The notes under the pieces: model-generated
The model's database searches: none
Seen by the model: the letters and a program-made list of their open reading frames with translations, nothing else
What the model was told of the DNA's origin: nothing
Translations under genes and position numbers: made by a program
Part shown: in pieces, positions 6,378-14,254 of the stretch
Layout of the letters: every line of letters starts with the position of its first letter
Numbering within the stretch: the stretch's first letter is position 1
NCBI GenBank assembly: GCA_031267005.1
Contig: JAIRZX010000075.1
Location: forward strand, 1 to 16,522
DNA: 16,522 bases
Source: Deltaproteobacteria bacterium
Lineage (GTDB): Bacteria; Desulfobacterota; Desulfarculia; Adiutricales; Adiutricaceae
Direction of reading: 5' to 3'

Positions 6378-8375
6378 TCAAACTACCGCCTGGAGGAGGG
6401 ATCCCGCGTAAGTTCCTTGGTCTTCCGGCGTTCCGGCCGCGTCGGGGGGGGAAATTCCTGCCGCACCGAAGCCGCCGCCGCCTCCTTCGCCTTCCCCTTC
6501 GCCGTCCCCGCCGTCCCCGCCGCCGTTGCCCCGGCCGGACCAGCTGCCGTTAAGATCGTAGCGGCTTCCGTCCTTGGCGTAGAAGGATCCGCCGGGGGAG
6601 GAGTCGCCGCCGCCGTCGAAGCTCACCGTCAGCTTGAGCTCCAGCCCCTCGGCCGCGAGCTCGTCGCGGAGGGTCTTGACCTCGCCCTCCAAAGCCTTGT
6701 AGGCCTCGAGGGAGTCGGCTTTGATGTTCGCCGTGACCTTGTCGCCCTTGACTTTGAGCTCGATGTCCAGCCCGCCCAGGCTCTCGGGGGAGAGGCTCAT
6801 CTTAAGCCTCCTCACGCCCCGGCGGGCGGAGTAGACGAGCTTTTCCTTAAGCTCGCGGACGAGCGTCTCGCGCGACGCGGCGCCTGCGGCCCCGTCCTCC
6901 ATGCCCGCCGCGAAGGCCCCCGACATCGCGGACGACGCCCCCCCCGCCGCCGAGGCGCGGGACGCGGCGGCCTGGGAGGCCATGAGCCTCCTTTCCTCGC
7001 GCTCGCGCCTGCCGCCCTTGGAGTCCCCGCCCCCATCCTCGAAGGGGCGTCCCCCGTCCCCGCCGGCCGCCTGCCCCAGCCCCCCCCTCAAAGCCTGCAG
7101 CGCGGGGGAGAGCTCGTAGAAGCCCCTGTCCATCTGGCGGTCACCCAGCATGGAGAGCTTTAAGATTATCTCGTTGAAAACCGGGGCCTTGACCAGCTCG
7201 GCGTCGGACTTCAAGTTCTGCAGGACGGTTTGGATCTCCTTCGCCGCCTGCTTGGGGGAGAGCTGGACCAAAGACGGGTCGGCGGGCTTTTCCAAGGTCT
7301 CGAGGAAGCTCAGCAGATCCCCCACCGAGACCGCGCCGCCTTTCATCTCGAGCATGAGGCTTATCCCGTCGGCGGCCTCCGGCCCGGCCCCCATGGACTG
7401 GAGGGCCAGCGCCAGGTAGCCCAGATCCCCCTCCCCTATTGCCGGAGAGAGGCTTTCTGCGGATATGCCCCCCGAAATCAGGGTCCTGAGCGTGGCGGCC
7501 GGAAGGATCGACCCGGGCGCGACGCCCGAGGTGACCGACTTCACCGCTTCGGCGCTCAGCCCCAGGCCCAGCAGGAACTGCCCCAGGCTGTTCAGGCCGT
7601 CGGGCGTGGCCACGAGCCCTCCAAGCGGCCCCTGGGCCGCGACGCTCGCGTCCACGCCGCCCGCGAGCGCCCTCATGACCGAGTTCATGTCCGCCTTGCC
7701 CTCCCCGAAGAGCCGGGAGGCCAGTTCCGAAACCTGCTCCGCGTCCATCCCGCTCGCGAGAAGCACGTTCTGGAGGGCCTCCGCCGCCTCGGGGCCGAGC
7801 TTGTAGAGATCCAGGTTCGATCCCATGCCCTGGAGGGCGCCCAAGAGCATGCCTGCGGGCGATCCCTTCCCGAAGCTCACCCCCTCCGCCCCCTTTTCCA
7901 GGCTCCCGGTGAGAAGAAGCTCCCCGCTCACCTTCGACTTGAAGCCCCCGGGGAAGGTGGTCTCGGCCTCGATCCTCGCGAACGCGAAGCCGCGGCCCCG
8001 GGGCCTCTCCGCCTTGAAAGCGTAGGGGGTCTCGGCTTCCCCGTCCTCGCCCTTCGCGGCGTCCTTGCCTTCCTCGGCGGCCTTCCTGGCCTCGGCCTCG
8101 GCGTCGGCCTTGGACTCGCCCTTTCGCCTCGCGGCCTTCTCGGCTTCGCTTCTCAGCTCCTTGGCCCTCTCCGCCTCCCTGGCGCCCCACTCCCGCTTCA
8201 TCTCTTCGCGGCGCCTTTCGGCCCGCTCCAGAATGCGGTCGAAGTCGCCGTCCGCCCCCCCCTGGGATATGGCGTCTGCCTTGGACGCTGCGGCGCCCGC
8301 CGCCTGGGCCGTGATGTCAGCGGCCTGAGCCGCAGCCTGCGAAGTGACCTGAGATGCCGCCTGTACGCTGTCCAT
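6378..8375 (-). CDS. fliK: Flagellar hook-length control protein FliK
   Basis: FliK is a secreted ruler that stops hook growth and switches the export gate to filament substrates. The C-terminal hook-length control domain is clear at about 505-588: LVRELKEKLVYSARRG, then LKMSLSPESLGGLDIEL (524-540) and LKLTVSF near 580-586. The 665 residues make it long for the family. Residues 44-105 are highly charged and helical, probably a coiled coil. Residues 180-370 hold a helical repeat of about 31 residues (see findings). Residues 433-500 are a Gly/Ala linker, and the tail after 590 is Gly/Glu/Asp-rich. The ATG start has GAGG six bases upstream. A consensus sigma-54 promoter lies about 165 bp upstream and an intrinsic terminator follows, so it seems to be transcribed alone. 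Confidence 0.93.
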   Translation of the reverse strand: MDSVQAASQVTSQAAAQAADITAQAAGAAASKADAISQGGADGDFDRILERAERRREEMKREWGAREAERAKELRSEAEKAARRKGESKADAEAEARKAAEEGKDAAKGEDGEAETPYAFKAERPRGRGFAFARIEAETTFPGGFKSKVSGELLLTGSLEKGAEGVSFGKGSPAGMLLGALQGMGSNLDLYKLGPEAAEALQNVLLASGMDAEQVSELASRLFGEGKADMNSVMRALAGGVDASVAAQGPLGGLVATPDGLNSLGQFLLGLGLSAEAVKSVTSGVAPGSILPAATLRTLISGGISAESLSPAIGEGDLGYLALALQSMGAGPEAADGISLMLEMKGGAVSVGDLLSFLETLEKPADPSLVQLSPKQAAKEIQTVLQNLKSDAELVKAPVFNEIILKLSMLGDRQMDRGFYELSPALQALRGGLGQAAGGDGGRPFEDGGGDSKGGRREREERRLMASQAAASRASAAGGASSAMSGAFAAGMEDGAAGAASRETLVRELKEKLVYSARRGVRRLKMSLSPESLGGLDIELKVKGDKVTANIKADSLEAYKALEGEVKTLRDELAAEGLELKLTVSFDGGGDSSPGGSFYAKDGSRYDLNGSWSGRGNGGGDGGDGEGEGEGGGGGFGAAGISPPDAAGTPEDQGTYAGSLLQAVV

Positions 8376-8539
8376 CCTGAACCTCTCGTAAAGCTTCTGC
8401 GGAGCTTATGGCGAAACGCCCTGAAACATCCCGTCCCGGAATGCGATAGCCCCGAAGCGCCCCCGGGACTGCCTTGAAGCGCCCCGGAAAGCCGTGACAG
8501 CCCGGAGCAGTTTTCCCGCCCAGGCACCGCCGTGAAATA

Positions 8540-8555
8540 AGCAACAGCCGTGCCA
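8540..8555 (-). promoter_or_regulatory. Sigma-54 promoter of fliK
   Basis: The minus strand reads TGGCAC-GGCTG-TTGCT, a full match to the sigma-54 consensus TGGCAC-N5-TTGCW. Transcription would start near 8528, giving a fliK leader of about 150 bases. The core GGCACGGCTGTTGC (14 bases) recurs on the opposite strand at 9374-9387. Confidence 0.85.
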
Positions 8556-8681
8556 AAGCCGATTCGGAACGGGATCCCCTAAAAGGCCCCGGAGTCCGCC
8601 TTTCGCGTGACGGCATGACATGTCAGACGTTTCGCGGAGAGCGAGCCGAGAATCAGACTCAGTTAAATCTCACCGGCTAGA

Positions 8682-8770
8682 AGAAGGCTTTCCCCGAGAA
8701 GAGGGCTTTCCCCGAGAGGAGGGCTTTCCATAAGAAGATGGTTTTCCGCCGAAAAGAGGGCTTTTCTTGG
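8682..8770. repeat. 18-bp tandem repeat (five units) with a possible 37-codon frame
   Basis: Units of 'agaagGGCTTTCCccgaga' type start at 8682, 8700, 8718, 8736 and 8754 and become less exact to the right. A plus-strand frame from an ATG at 8620 to a TAA at 8731-8733 would encode 37 residues ending in three EEGFP(R) hexapeptides. No clear ribosome-binding site precedes it, so it is not called as a gene. The array lies upstream of the fliK promoter, on the activator side. Confidence 0.75.
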
Positions 8771-9372
8771 AGTTCCAGCCCGCAGGTTCAGGGATCCGTT
8801 ATCCCGGACAGCCTTTATGCAAACTTCCTGCCCGCGATCCAAGGAAGGATCGCCGACCTGCCGCCCTGGTTCGCGTCATCCCGTAAGCTAGAGGCCAGGA
8901 GCCAGCCCAAATAGGGCCAAGCGCCCATGGGCTTCAAAATGGTGCCCGGCATCGTTCCAGCGCCTGTAATCCTGCCGGAAACCCGTTCTCCCTTTCCCGC
9001 CAGGGGGGGGTGGCTTCTGGGAGATCGGCTTCGGCTCCCTTGCCCCTTCATCGATCCTTTGCTTGATGGCGCAACGCTCCCTTACTCCAAGAATGCGGCC
9101 GCCCTGAATCATCCTGAAACGGATCTCTTACGAGGAAATATTTTCCCTCCGCCCCGACGCTTACGCCTGTCCGTCCAGCTGCGCAGGTAATTTTTCCGTA
9201 AGCTGCGCTGAAGAAATTTCTCTTCCGGAAAGCTGGGTTTTCCGTACGCCCCCACCGAGAATACCGTAAGCTCGCGACTCAGGGCGCGTTCCCCTTGCCT
9301 GAAAGACAGCTTTCCCGGAGCGGTTCGGAATAGCTCAAGCTCCGCTTAACCTTTTCCTCGAGCCGTAAAACA
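8771..9372. other. Gene-free spacer between the divergent fliK and flgH units
   Basis: No supported gene. Short minus-strand frames (8815-9051 and 8888-9112) lack ribosome-binding sites and any recognisable domain. They overlap one another in different frames. The tract contains a few short near-palindromes (for example around 9130-9150 and 9227-9243) but no convincing terminator or RNA gene. It is the natural place for activator sites serving the flanking sigma-54 promoters; none could be identified with confidence. Confidence 0.45.
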
Positions 9373-9388
9373 CGGCACGGCTGTTGCA
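9373..9388 (+). promoter_or_regulatory. Sigma-54-like promoter far upstream of flgH
   Basis: CGGCAC-GGCTG-TTGCA matches the consensus except for C in place of the first T. Spacing is exact. It shares 14 bases, including the spacer, with the fliK promoter on the opposite strand. No gene starts until flgH at 9867, so it would give a leader of about 465 bases or a separate small RNA. Confidence 0.6.
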
Positions 9389-9621
9389 GAGCTTCAATTC
9401 CCGGGCCCGCCCGCGCCCGCGAGCTAAACGTCCGCCGCGGCGGCCAGCGCCGCCGACTCGGCACCCCGCGCAGCCTATGCCGCCAGCAGGCAGGCGTTTC
9501 AGGGGGTCATCCCCCCTCGAGCAGGTACGCAGGGCATTTGAGGGGGATCTGGCCCTTGGCCTCACGGCTCCCCCAGCCCCGCGTTTAACGCACCGCCTTT
9601 CCCGGCAACGGCCACGGCCAG

Positions 9622-9669
9622 CCTCAGCCTTTGCCTCAACCTTTGCCTCAACCTTTGCCTCAGCCTCAG
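9622..9669. repeat. 12-bp tandem repeat upstream of flgH (four units)
   Basis: Units cctcagcctttg, cctcaacctttg, cctcaacctttg and cctcagcctcag run head to tail at 9622, 9634, 9646 and 9658. They lie about 60-105 bp upstream of the main flgH promoter, within a gene-free region (9389-9866). An open frame continuous with flgH crosses it but is low-complexity and has no start signal. Confidence 0.85.
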
Positions 9670-9727
9670 CCTTCGTCTTCGCCGCGGCAACCGCAACCTC
9701 AGCGATGCCGACCTGCCGCCGAAACTG

Positions 9728-9743
9728 TGGCACACCTATTGCT
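9728..9743 (+). promoter_or_regulatory. Sigma-54 promoter of the flgH operon
   Basis: TGGCAC-ACCTA-TTGCT is a full consensus match with exact spacing. Transcription would start near 9755, about 110 bases before the flgH ATG. It probably drives flgH-flgI-flgJ-flgN-flgK, since no other strong promoter was found in the operon. Confidence 0.85.
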
Positions 9744-9866
9744 TTTAATAACCGCGCTGGCCGCGGCCCCCCGCCGGGAGCCATGAAACGCCGCACGGCC
9801 GAGGACCCAAAGGACCAAGAGGACACAGATGTCCCAGAGGCCCCAGAGGACCCAAAGGAACGAATC

Positions 9867-10673
9867 ATGGACCAGACAACCTACCGGCGCTCCATGCCGC
9901 CTAAGGCCGCTTCATACGACTCCCGCATTCCCCGCGACCACCGCTCCGCCCGCTTCCCCAAGCCCGCTCTGGCGCTCATAGCCGCCGCAACGCTCTCCGC
10001 CGCCGCGCTTTGCGCCTGCGGGCCCACGCTCTCCCAGCCGTCCACCCTGAGCAACCAGCAGGCGGCGTTGCAGAACCCCCCGGTGGAGACCTACGCCAGC
10101 CCGGCCATCAAGAGCGAGGGGAGCATCTTTTCCGAGGACACCAGGCCCGACTTCTTCGCCGACATGAAGGCCATGCGGGTCGGCGACATCATAACCGTCA
10201 ACATCGTGGAGACCAGCCGGGCCTCCAAGCAGGCGGCCACCGCGCTCAACCGCAACGGCCGCGTCAACGCCGACTTCAACACGATGCTGGGCCTGGAAGA
10301 GCCGGACCCGCCCGAAAAGAAGGGCTTCAGCCTTATGCGCGGGATAGACTCCGGGATGAGCACCCAGTTCACCGGCAACGGCACCACGTCCCGCAACGAG
10401 ACCATCACCGCCAAGGTGTCGGCCAGGATAGTCCAGGTCCTCCCCAACCAGAACCTGGTGGTCCGCGGCACCCAGGAGATCCTGGTCAACAACGAGAAGC
10501 AGTACATCACCGTGCAGGGAGTCGTGAGGCCGGCTGACATAGCCAACGACAACACGGTCCTGTCGACCTACCTGGCCGACTCCAGGATCGAGTACACCGG
10601 CAAGGGGGACATCACCAACAAGCAGCGCGAGGGCTGGCTCACCAGGGCCATCGGCGCCATCTGGCCCTTCTAG
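9867..10673 (+). CDS. flgH: Flagellar L-ring protein FlgH (lipoprotein)
   Basis: FlgH forms the outer-membrane L-ring bushing around the rod. The 268-residue product carries a lipoprotein signal: hydrophobic core at about 33-48 and lipobox L-C-A-C with the lipidated Cys at 51. Mature FlgH motifs follow: GSIF, RVGDIITVNIVET, VLPNQNLVVRGTQEI, and the usual end REGWLTRAIGAIWPF. The ATG at 9867 is chosen because AAGGAA lies just upstream at good spacing; the ATG at 9783 has its purine run too close. This leaves about 30 residues before the hydrophobic core, long for an n-region. An alternative start is Met10 (9894), with no clear ribosome-binding site. A 14-base segment that includes the ribosome-binding site (9846-9859) is a copy of 9801-9814. 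flgI follows after 204 bp of G/C-rich low-complexity sequence. Confidence 0.95.
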   Translation: MDQTTYRRSMPPKAASYDSRIPRDHRSARFPKPALALIAAATLSAAALCACGPTLSQPSTLSNQQAALQNPPVETYASPAIKSEGSIFSEDTRPDFFADMKAMRVGDIITVNIVETSRASKQAATALNRNGRVNADFNTMLGLEEPDPPEKKGFSLMRGIDSGMSTQFTGNGTTSRNETITAKVSARIVQVLPNQNLVVRGTQEILVNNEKQYITVQGVVRPADIANDNTVLSTYLADSRIEYTGKGDITNKQREGWLTRAIGAIWPF

Positions 10674-10877
10674 AGGCGCTTTGCCCCGGCCCCGCGGCCT
10701 TCCCGGCCGCGCCGGCCCCCCCGAACCCCAGGCCCGCCGTCCCCGCCTTCCCCGCCGCGCCGGGCCCGCCGGGCCCCGCGCGGCGGCTCCGCAAGCGGCC
10801 GCCAGGCAAACCGCGCGCCGCCCGGCGCAAGCCGCTTCCAGGCGCGAGCCGCCCCGCGGCGAAGAGGTCACGCAAGC

Positions 10878-12188
10878 ATGACGCATAAGCGATCGGGGCG
10901 CCCGAACGCCGGCCGCCTCCAGCCCCTCCGGACGTCCGCCCCGCTCCGCGGGACTCTCCGGACGGACATTCCCCCCTCCTGGACCCATCGGACGCCAGGC
11001 CCGGCCTCAGGGACTCCCCGGACGCCAGGCCCGGCCTCAGGTCCTCCCCGGGCGTCAGGCCCTCTCCCCGGGGCCCTCCGCAAGCCCGCCGCTTTCATGG
11101 CCTTGGCCCTCCTGGCGCTCGCGTCCGCGCTCCTGGCCCCCGGGGAGGCGAACGCCATCAGGCTCAAGGAGCTCGCCACCTTCGAGGGGGTGAGGGTAAA
11201 CCAGATCATCGGCTACGGGCTGGTGGTGGGCCTGAACGGCACCGGCGACAAGGACCAGACCGGCTTCACCCGCCAGTCGCTGTCCAACCTCCTTAAGAGG
11301 ATGGACGTGACGGTGGCCCCCACGGCCCTCAAGGTCAAGAACGTGGCCGCCGTGATGGTTACGGCCGATCTGCCGCCCTTCGTCAAGCCCGGCACCAAGA
11401 TAGACATCCTGGTCTCCTCCATGGGCGACTCCACCTCCCTCCAGGGGGGGACCTTGCTCATCACCTCCCTCCGGGGCATGGACAACAACGTCTACGCCAT
11501 GGCGCAGGGCCCGCTCTCCGTAGGCGGCTTCGCCATCACCGGGGCGGCGGCCTCGGTGCAGAGGAACCATCCCACCGTGGGGAGGATCGTGCAGGGCGCC
11601 ACCGTGGAGCGCGAGGTCCCCATCCGCTGGCAGGGCAAGGAAACTCTCTCGGTAAAGCTCGGCCAGCCGGACTTCACCACAGCCGCCAGGGTGGCCCAGG
11701 CGATAAACGAGGCAGTCCCCGGCTCAGCCTCGAGGCCGCTGGACGCCTCCACAATAGAGCTCCGGGTCCCGGCCAACTTCCGGGACAACCTGGCGATATT
11801 GGTGGCCGACCTGGAAAACCTCCAGGTGGAGCCGGACGCCGTCGGCAAGGTCATCATAGACGAGCGCACCGGCACCGTGGTCGTGGGCGAGAACGTGAAG
11901 CTCTCCACCGTGGCCGTGGCCCACGGGAGCCTCTCGGTCCAGATCCGCGAAGGCTTCGACGTGAACCAGCCGGGCCCCTTCGGGGCCGGCGAGACGCAGG
12001 TGACGCCCCGGACGGACATTAACGTCGAGGAGGGGGCGGACCAGGTGCTCTTGATCGAGCGGTCCACCAACATAAACGACGTCGTTAAGGCCTTGAACGC
12101 CATCGGCGTCACGCCGAGGGACCTCATCATGATCTTCCAGGCCATAAAGGCCGCCGGCGCCCTGCACGGGGAGCTGGAAATAATCTAG
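10878..12188 (+). CDS. flgI: Flagellar P-ring protein FlgI
   Basis: FlgI assembles the periplasmic P-ring around the rod in the peptidoglycan layer. After a signal peptide (hydrophobic 71-88, predicted cleavage after ANA at 93), the mature part starts IRLKELATFEGV and shows QIIGYGLVVGLNGTGDKDQ-type motifs and the usual C-terminus GALHGELEII. The mature length of about 343 is normal. The start is uncertain. ATG 10878 has AGAGG about 10 bases upstream and would add a 70-residue Pro/Gly/Arg n-region with three 10-residue repeats. ATG 11097 (Met74) gives too short an n-region and has no ribosome-binding site. I keep the upstream start. The gene lies between flgH and flgJ in the same operon. Confidence 0.93.
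   Translation: MTHKRSGRPNAGRLQPLRTSAPLRGTLRTDIPPSWTHRTPGPASGTPRTPGPASGPPRASGPLPGALRKPAAFMALALLALASALLAPGEANAIRLKELATFEGVRVNQIIGYGLVVGLNGTGDKDQTGFTRQSLSNLLKRMDVTVAPTALKVKNVAAVMVTADLPPFVKPGTKIDILVSSMGDSTSLQGGTLLITSLRGMDNNVYAMAQGPLSVGGFAITGAAASVQRNHPTVGRIVQGATVEREVPIRWQGKETLSVKLGQPDFTTAARVAQAINEAVPGSASRPLDASTIELRVPANFRDNLAILVADLENLQVEPDAVGKVIIDERTGTVVVGENVKLSTVAVAHGSLSVQIREGFDVNQPGPFGAGETQVTPRTDINVEEGADQVLLIERSTNINDVVKALNAIGVTPRDLIMIFQAIKAAGALHGELEII
10991..11080 (+). repeat. 30-bp tandem repeat in the 5' part of flgI (three units)
   Basis: Units start at 10991, 11021 and 11051. The first two differ only near 'ggactcc' versus 'gtcctcc', and the third is more diverged. They encode 10-residue repeats of the TPGPASGTPR type ahead of the FlgI signal peptide. 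The length keeps the reading frame. Confidence 0.85.
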
Positions 12189-12249
12189 CCCTCTTCCAGG
12201 CCGCCCGCCCTCCCGTCCCGCGCCTCCGGTCAGGGCCGTTACCCCCTTC

Positions 12250-12349
12250 CCGCACGGTCGCCCCCCATTTTCAGGCCTCCTCCGGTCCGGCCCGCGAAGC
12301 TTTTCCGCACGGGCGCCCCCCCTTTCAGGCCGCCTCCGGCCCGCCCGGC
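12250..12349. repeat. Two imperfect direct copies (about 45 bp, offset 55) between flgI and flgJ
   Basis: 'ccgcacggtcgcccccc' followed by 'ttcaggcctcctccgg' begins at 12250, and a close copy begins at 12305. Together they fill most of the 221-bp flgI-flgJ spacer. No gene or terminator was seen there. Confidence 0.75.
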
Positions 12350-12409
12350 GCCCGCAAGGCAACCCGGAGGCGGCCCAACCCGCGTCCCAAACCCCTTCCT
12401 GGAGCCCGC

Positions 12410-14167
12410 ATGACCGGCATACCCGAATACAGGGGCCTCGCCAACCGCGACGTCAGGCCGCTGAAAAACGTCCCCTCCGCCTCGCCGCAGGCGGACGACG
12501 GCAAGTTCGTGGTGAGCGTCGAGGAGTTCCGGCAGGGCGTAAACATCTCCGGGGGCGGCGCGCCCGGGGCCCCTCCCGGCATCAGCCGGGGGGTCGCGGC
12601 CGGAGGGGCGGAGGGGAGCCCCCTGCGCGGGGAGCCCTACGTCCCCAAGAGCTGGCTCAGGGCCCAGAGCGGGAACGGGCTCTCCGAAGACGAGAAAGTG
12701 GCGAAGCTCAGGAAGATCCGGGAATCCGCCCAGGAGTACGAGGGGCTCCTCATGGCGGAGATGATTAAGCAGATGCGGCAGAAGCCCATGGCCAAGACCC
12801 CCGGATCCGACACCTTGAGCGAGATAGCCGAAAAGCCCTTCACCGCCGCCCTGGCCGCCGCCGGTGGCCTGGGACTTGCAGACACGATAGTGGAGGACGT
12901 GGCTTCGCAGGAAGGACTTGCCGCCACCCTGGCCGAGCACCCCGAGGTCATGGGCCCCAACTGGAGGCAGCGCATAGCCCCCTCCAGGCTCTACAAGCCC
13001 GTGAGCCTCGGCGGCCCTCCCGGCATCTCGGACGGCGACGGCGCCTACTCCGTTTCCCCAGCTACCCCCGCTTCCGGCGCTTCCGCCTCCGTCCCTTCCC
13101 CGGGCGATTCCGCCGCTTCCGGCGCCCCGCTCGAGAGCCCGGGCGCCCTCCGCAGGGCGCCGGACGTCCGCGCGGGCCGGGCGCCCGCGGCCCAGGCAGC
13201 GGCGGCCCCGGAAGCGGCGGCCCCCGCGAACCAGGCCGATCCCGCGGGCCGGGAAGCCGCCCGGGCTTCGTCTGATTCGGTGCGCCTGGTTTCGCTCCTG
13301 GCGCCTCCGGCGGACCGGACGTCGGTCCCAGCCGCCGGTAAGCGGGGCGCCGTCTCCGGAAAGCCGGGTTCGGCCCAGCCGCCCGCCCGAGGAGGCCTCA
13401 GGGCTTCCGGCGGGACGCTCACGGCGGCCGCGGCGGCGGCCACACCCGGAGCGCAGGAGGCGTTCAGGTCTTCCAGGGCGACGCTCGAGGGAAGCCGCGG
13501 CAACTTCCGGAGGGGCCCGGGCGCACACCCTGCCGCGGCCCGCGCGGCTCACCCGCTCTCAGCCCTCCCGCTCGCGGCTGACCCGCTCCCAGACCAACCC
13601 CGCGCTACTTACCTCCAAGCCGTAGCCGCCCTGAACGGCGTTCCCGGCGACTCCGAGGATCCTTCCCCGCGGGCGACCGCCATGGCGGCAGATGACGGCC
13701 TTATTATCGAAGAAGATCTGCCCCCGCCCGCGGCGCCAGCCGGACCTGCGCCAGCCGGACCTGCGCGGCAGACCGCCTTCCGCGGCGACTCCGAGGCCGC
13801 CTCCGGCGCAGAGGGGAGCGTCCTCACCGGCAGGGCCGCCACGGACGCCTGGGCGCGGCTATCCTTCCGTCCCGAAAGGACTGTCAAATCCGGGACAGGA
13901 CGCCCGTCGCCCTCAGGGCAGCCGGCCTTCCAGGCGGCGCAGGGCGCCCAGACGGCGCCAGGCGCTTCGAACTTCCCGGCCTCCCCGAACTCCGCGCCCG
14001 TCTCGGTTTCCGCGGCCGCCCAGTCCGCCTATGGTTCCGGGTCCTCACCAGCCGCCTCAGGTTCCGCAGGCGCTCCGTCCGCCTATGTTTCCGTTGCCGC
14101 TCCGGGCGGCCCGGACGGGGCGCCCTACCGGGCGAAGGCCGCCTCAATCTACGACGGACCCTTCTGA
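12410..14167 (+). CDS. flgJ: FlgJ-type rod-binding protein without muramidase domain, long disordered tail
   Basis: The N-terminal rod-binding (rod-capping) domain is at about 96-165: KLRKIRESAQEYEGLLMAE, then IKQMRQ and the conserved GGLGLADTIV at 152-161. Such proteins cap or guide the growing rod in the periplasm. Enterobacterial FlgJ has a C-terminal peptidoglycan hydrolase; here nothing like it is present. Instead residues about 205-585 are Ala/Pro/Ser/Gly-rich with no visible fold. Many non-enteric FlgJ homologues are short single-domain proteins of about 100-200 residues, so the tail is unusual. The ATG has GGAG five bases upstream. It sits after flgI and before flgN, the usual slot for flgJ. 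The tail could be read as an overlong frame in GC-rich DNA, but no stop interrupts it and no other gene fits there. Confidence 0.85.
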   Translation: MTGIPEYRGLANRDVRPLKNVPSASPQADDGKFVVSVEEFRQGVNISGGGAPGAPPGISRGVAAGGAEGSPLRGEPYVPKSWLRAQSGNGLSEDEKVAKLRKIRESAQEYEGLLMAEMIKQMRQKPMAKTPGSDTLSEIAEKPFTAALAAAGGLGLADTIVEDVASQEGLAATLAEHPEVMGPNWRQRIAPSRLYKPVSLGGPPGISDGDGAYSVSPATPASGASASVPSPGDSAASGAPLESPGALRRAPDVRAGRAPAAQAAAAPEAAAPANQADPAGREAARASSDSVRLVSLLAPPADRTSVPAAGKRGAVSGKPGSAQPPARGGLRASGGTLTAAAAAATPGAQEAFRSSRATLEGSRGNFRRGPGAHPAAARAAHPLSALPLAADPLPDQPRATYLQAVAALNGVPGDSEDPSPRATAMAADDGLIIEEDLPPPAAPAGPAPAGPARQTAFRGDSEAASGAEGSVLTGRAATDAWARLSFRPERTVKSGTGRPSPSGQPAFQAAQGAQTAPGASNFPASPNSAPVSVSAAAQSAYGSGSSPAASGSAGAPSAYVSVAAPGGPDGAPYRAKAASIYDGPF

Positions 14168-14192
14168 AAACCTGTTCCTTTTCCCGGTTCCC

Positions 14193-14254
14193 TTCCGGAA
14201 GCCCTCCGTTCCGGAAGCCCTCCGTTCCGGAAGACCTCCGTTCCGGAAGACCCG
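14193..14254. repeat. 16-bp tandem repeat between flgJ and flgN (four units)
   Basis: Units ttccggaagccctccg at 14193 and 14209, ttccggaagacctccg at 14225, and a shortened fourth at 14241. Each contains the palindrome ttccggaa. The flgJ-flgN spacer (14168-14402, 235 bp) holds no gene. In particular there is no room or sequence for flgM, which in some relatives lies near here. Confidence 0.88.

Noticed and set aside
7230..8477. Long plus-strand open frame opposite fliK
   Set aside because: Arg/Pro/Gly-rich shadow of a GC-rich gene; fliK on the minus strand has a recognisable domain, a ribosome-binding site and a promoter.
9912..10988. Long minus-strand open frame opposite flgH
   Set aside because: Antisense shadow. 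flgH has a clear lipobox and family motifs.
12239..13552. Long minus-strand open frame opposite flgJ
   Set aside because: Antisense shadow of the Ala/Pro-rich coding sequence; no domain and no ribosome-binding site seen.
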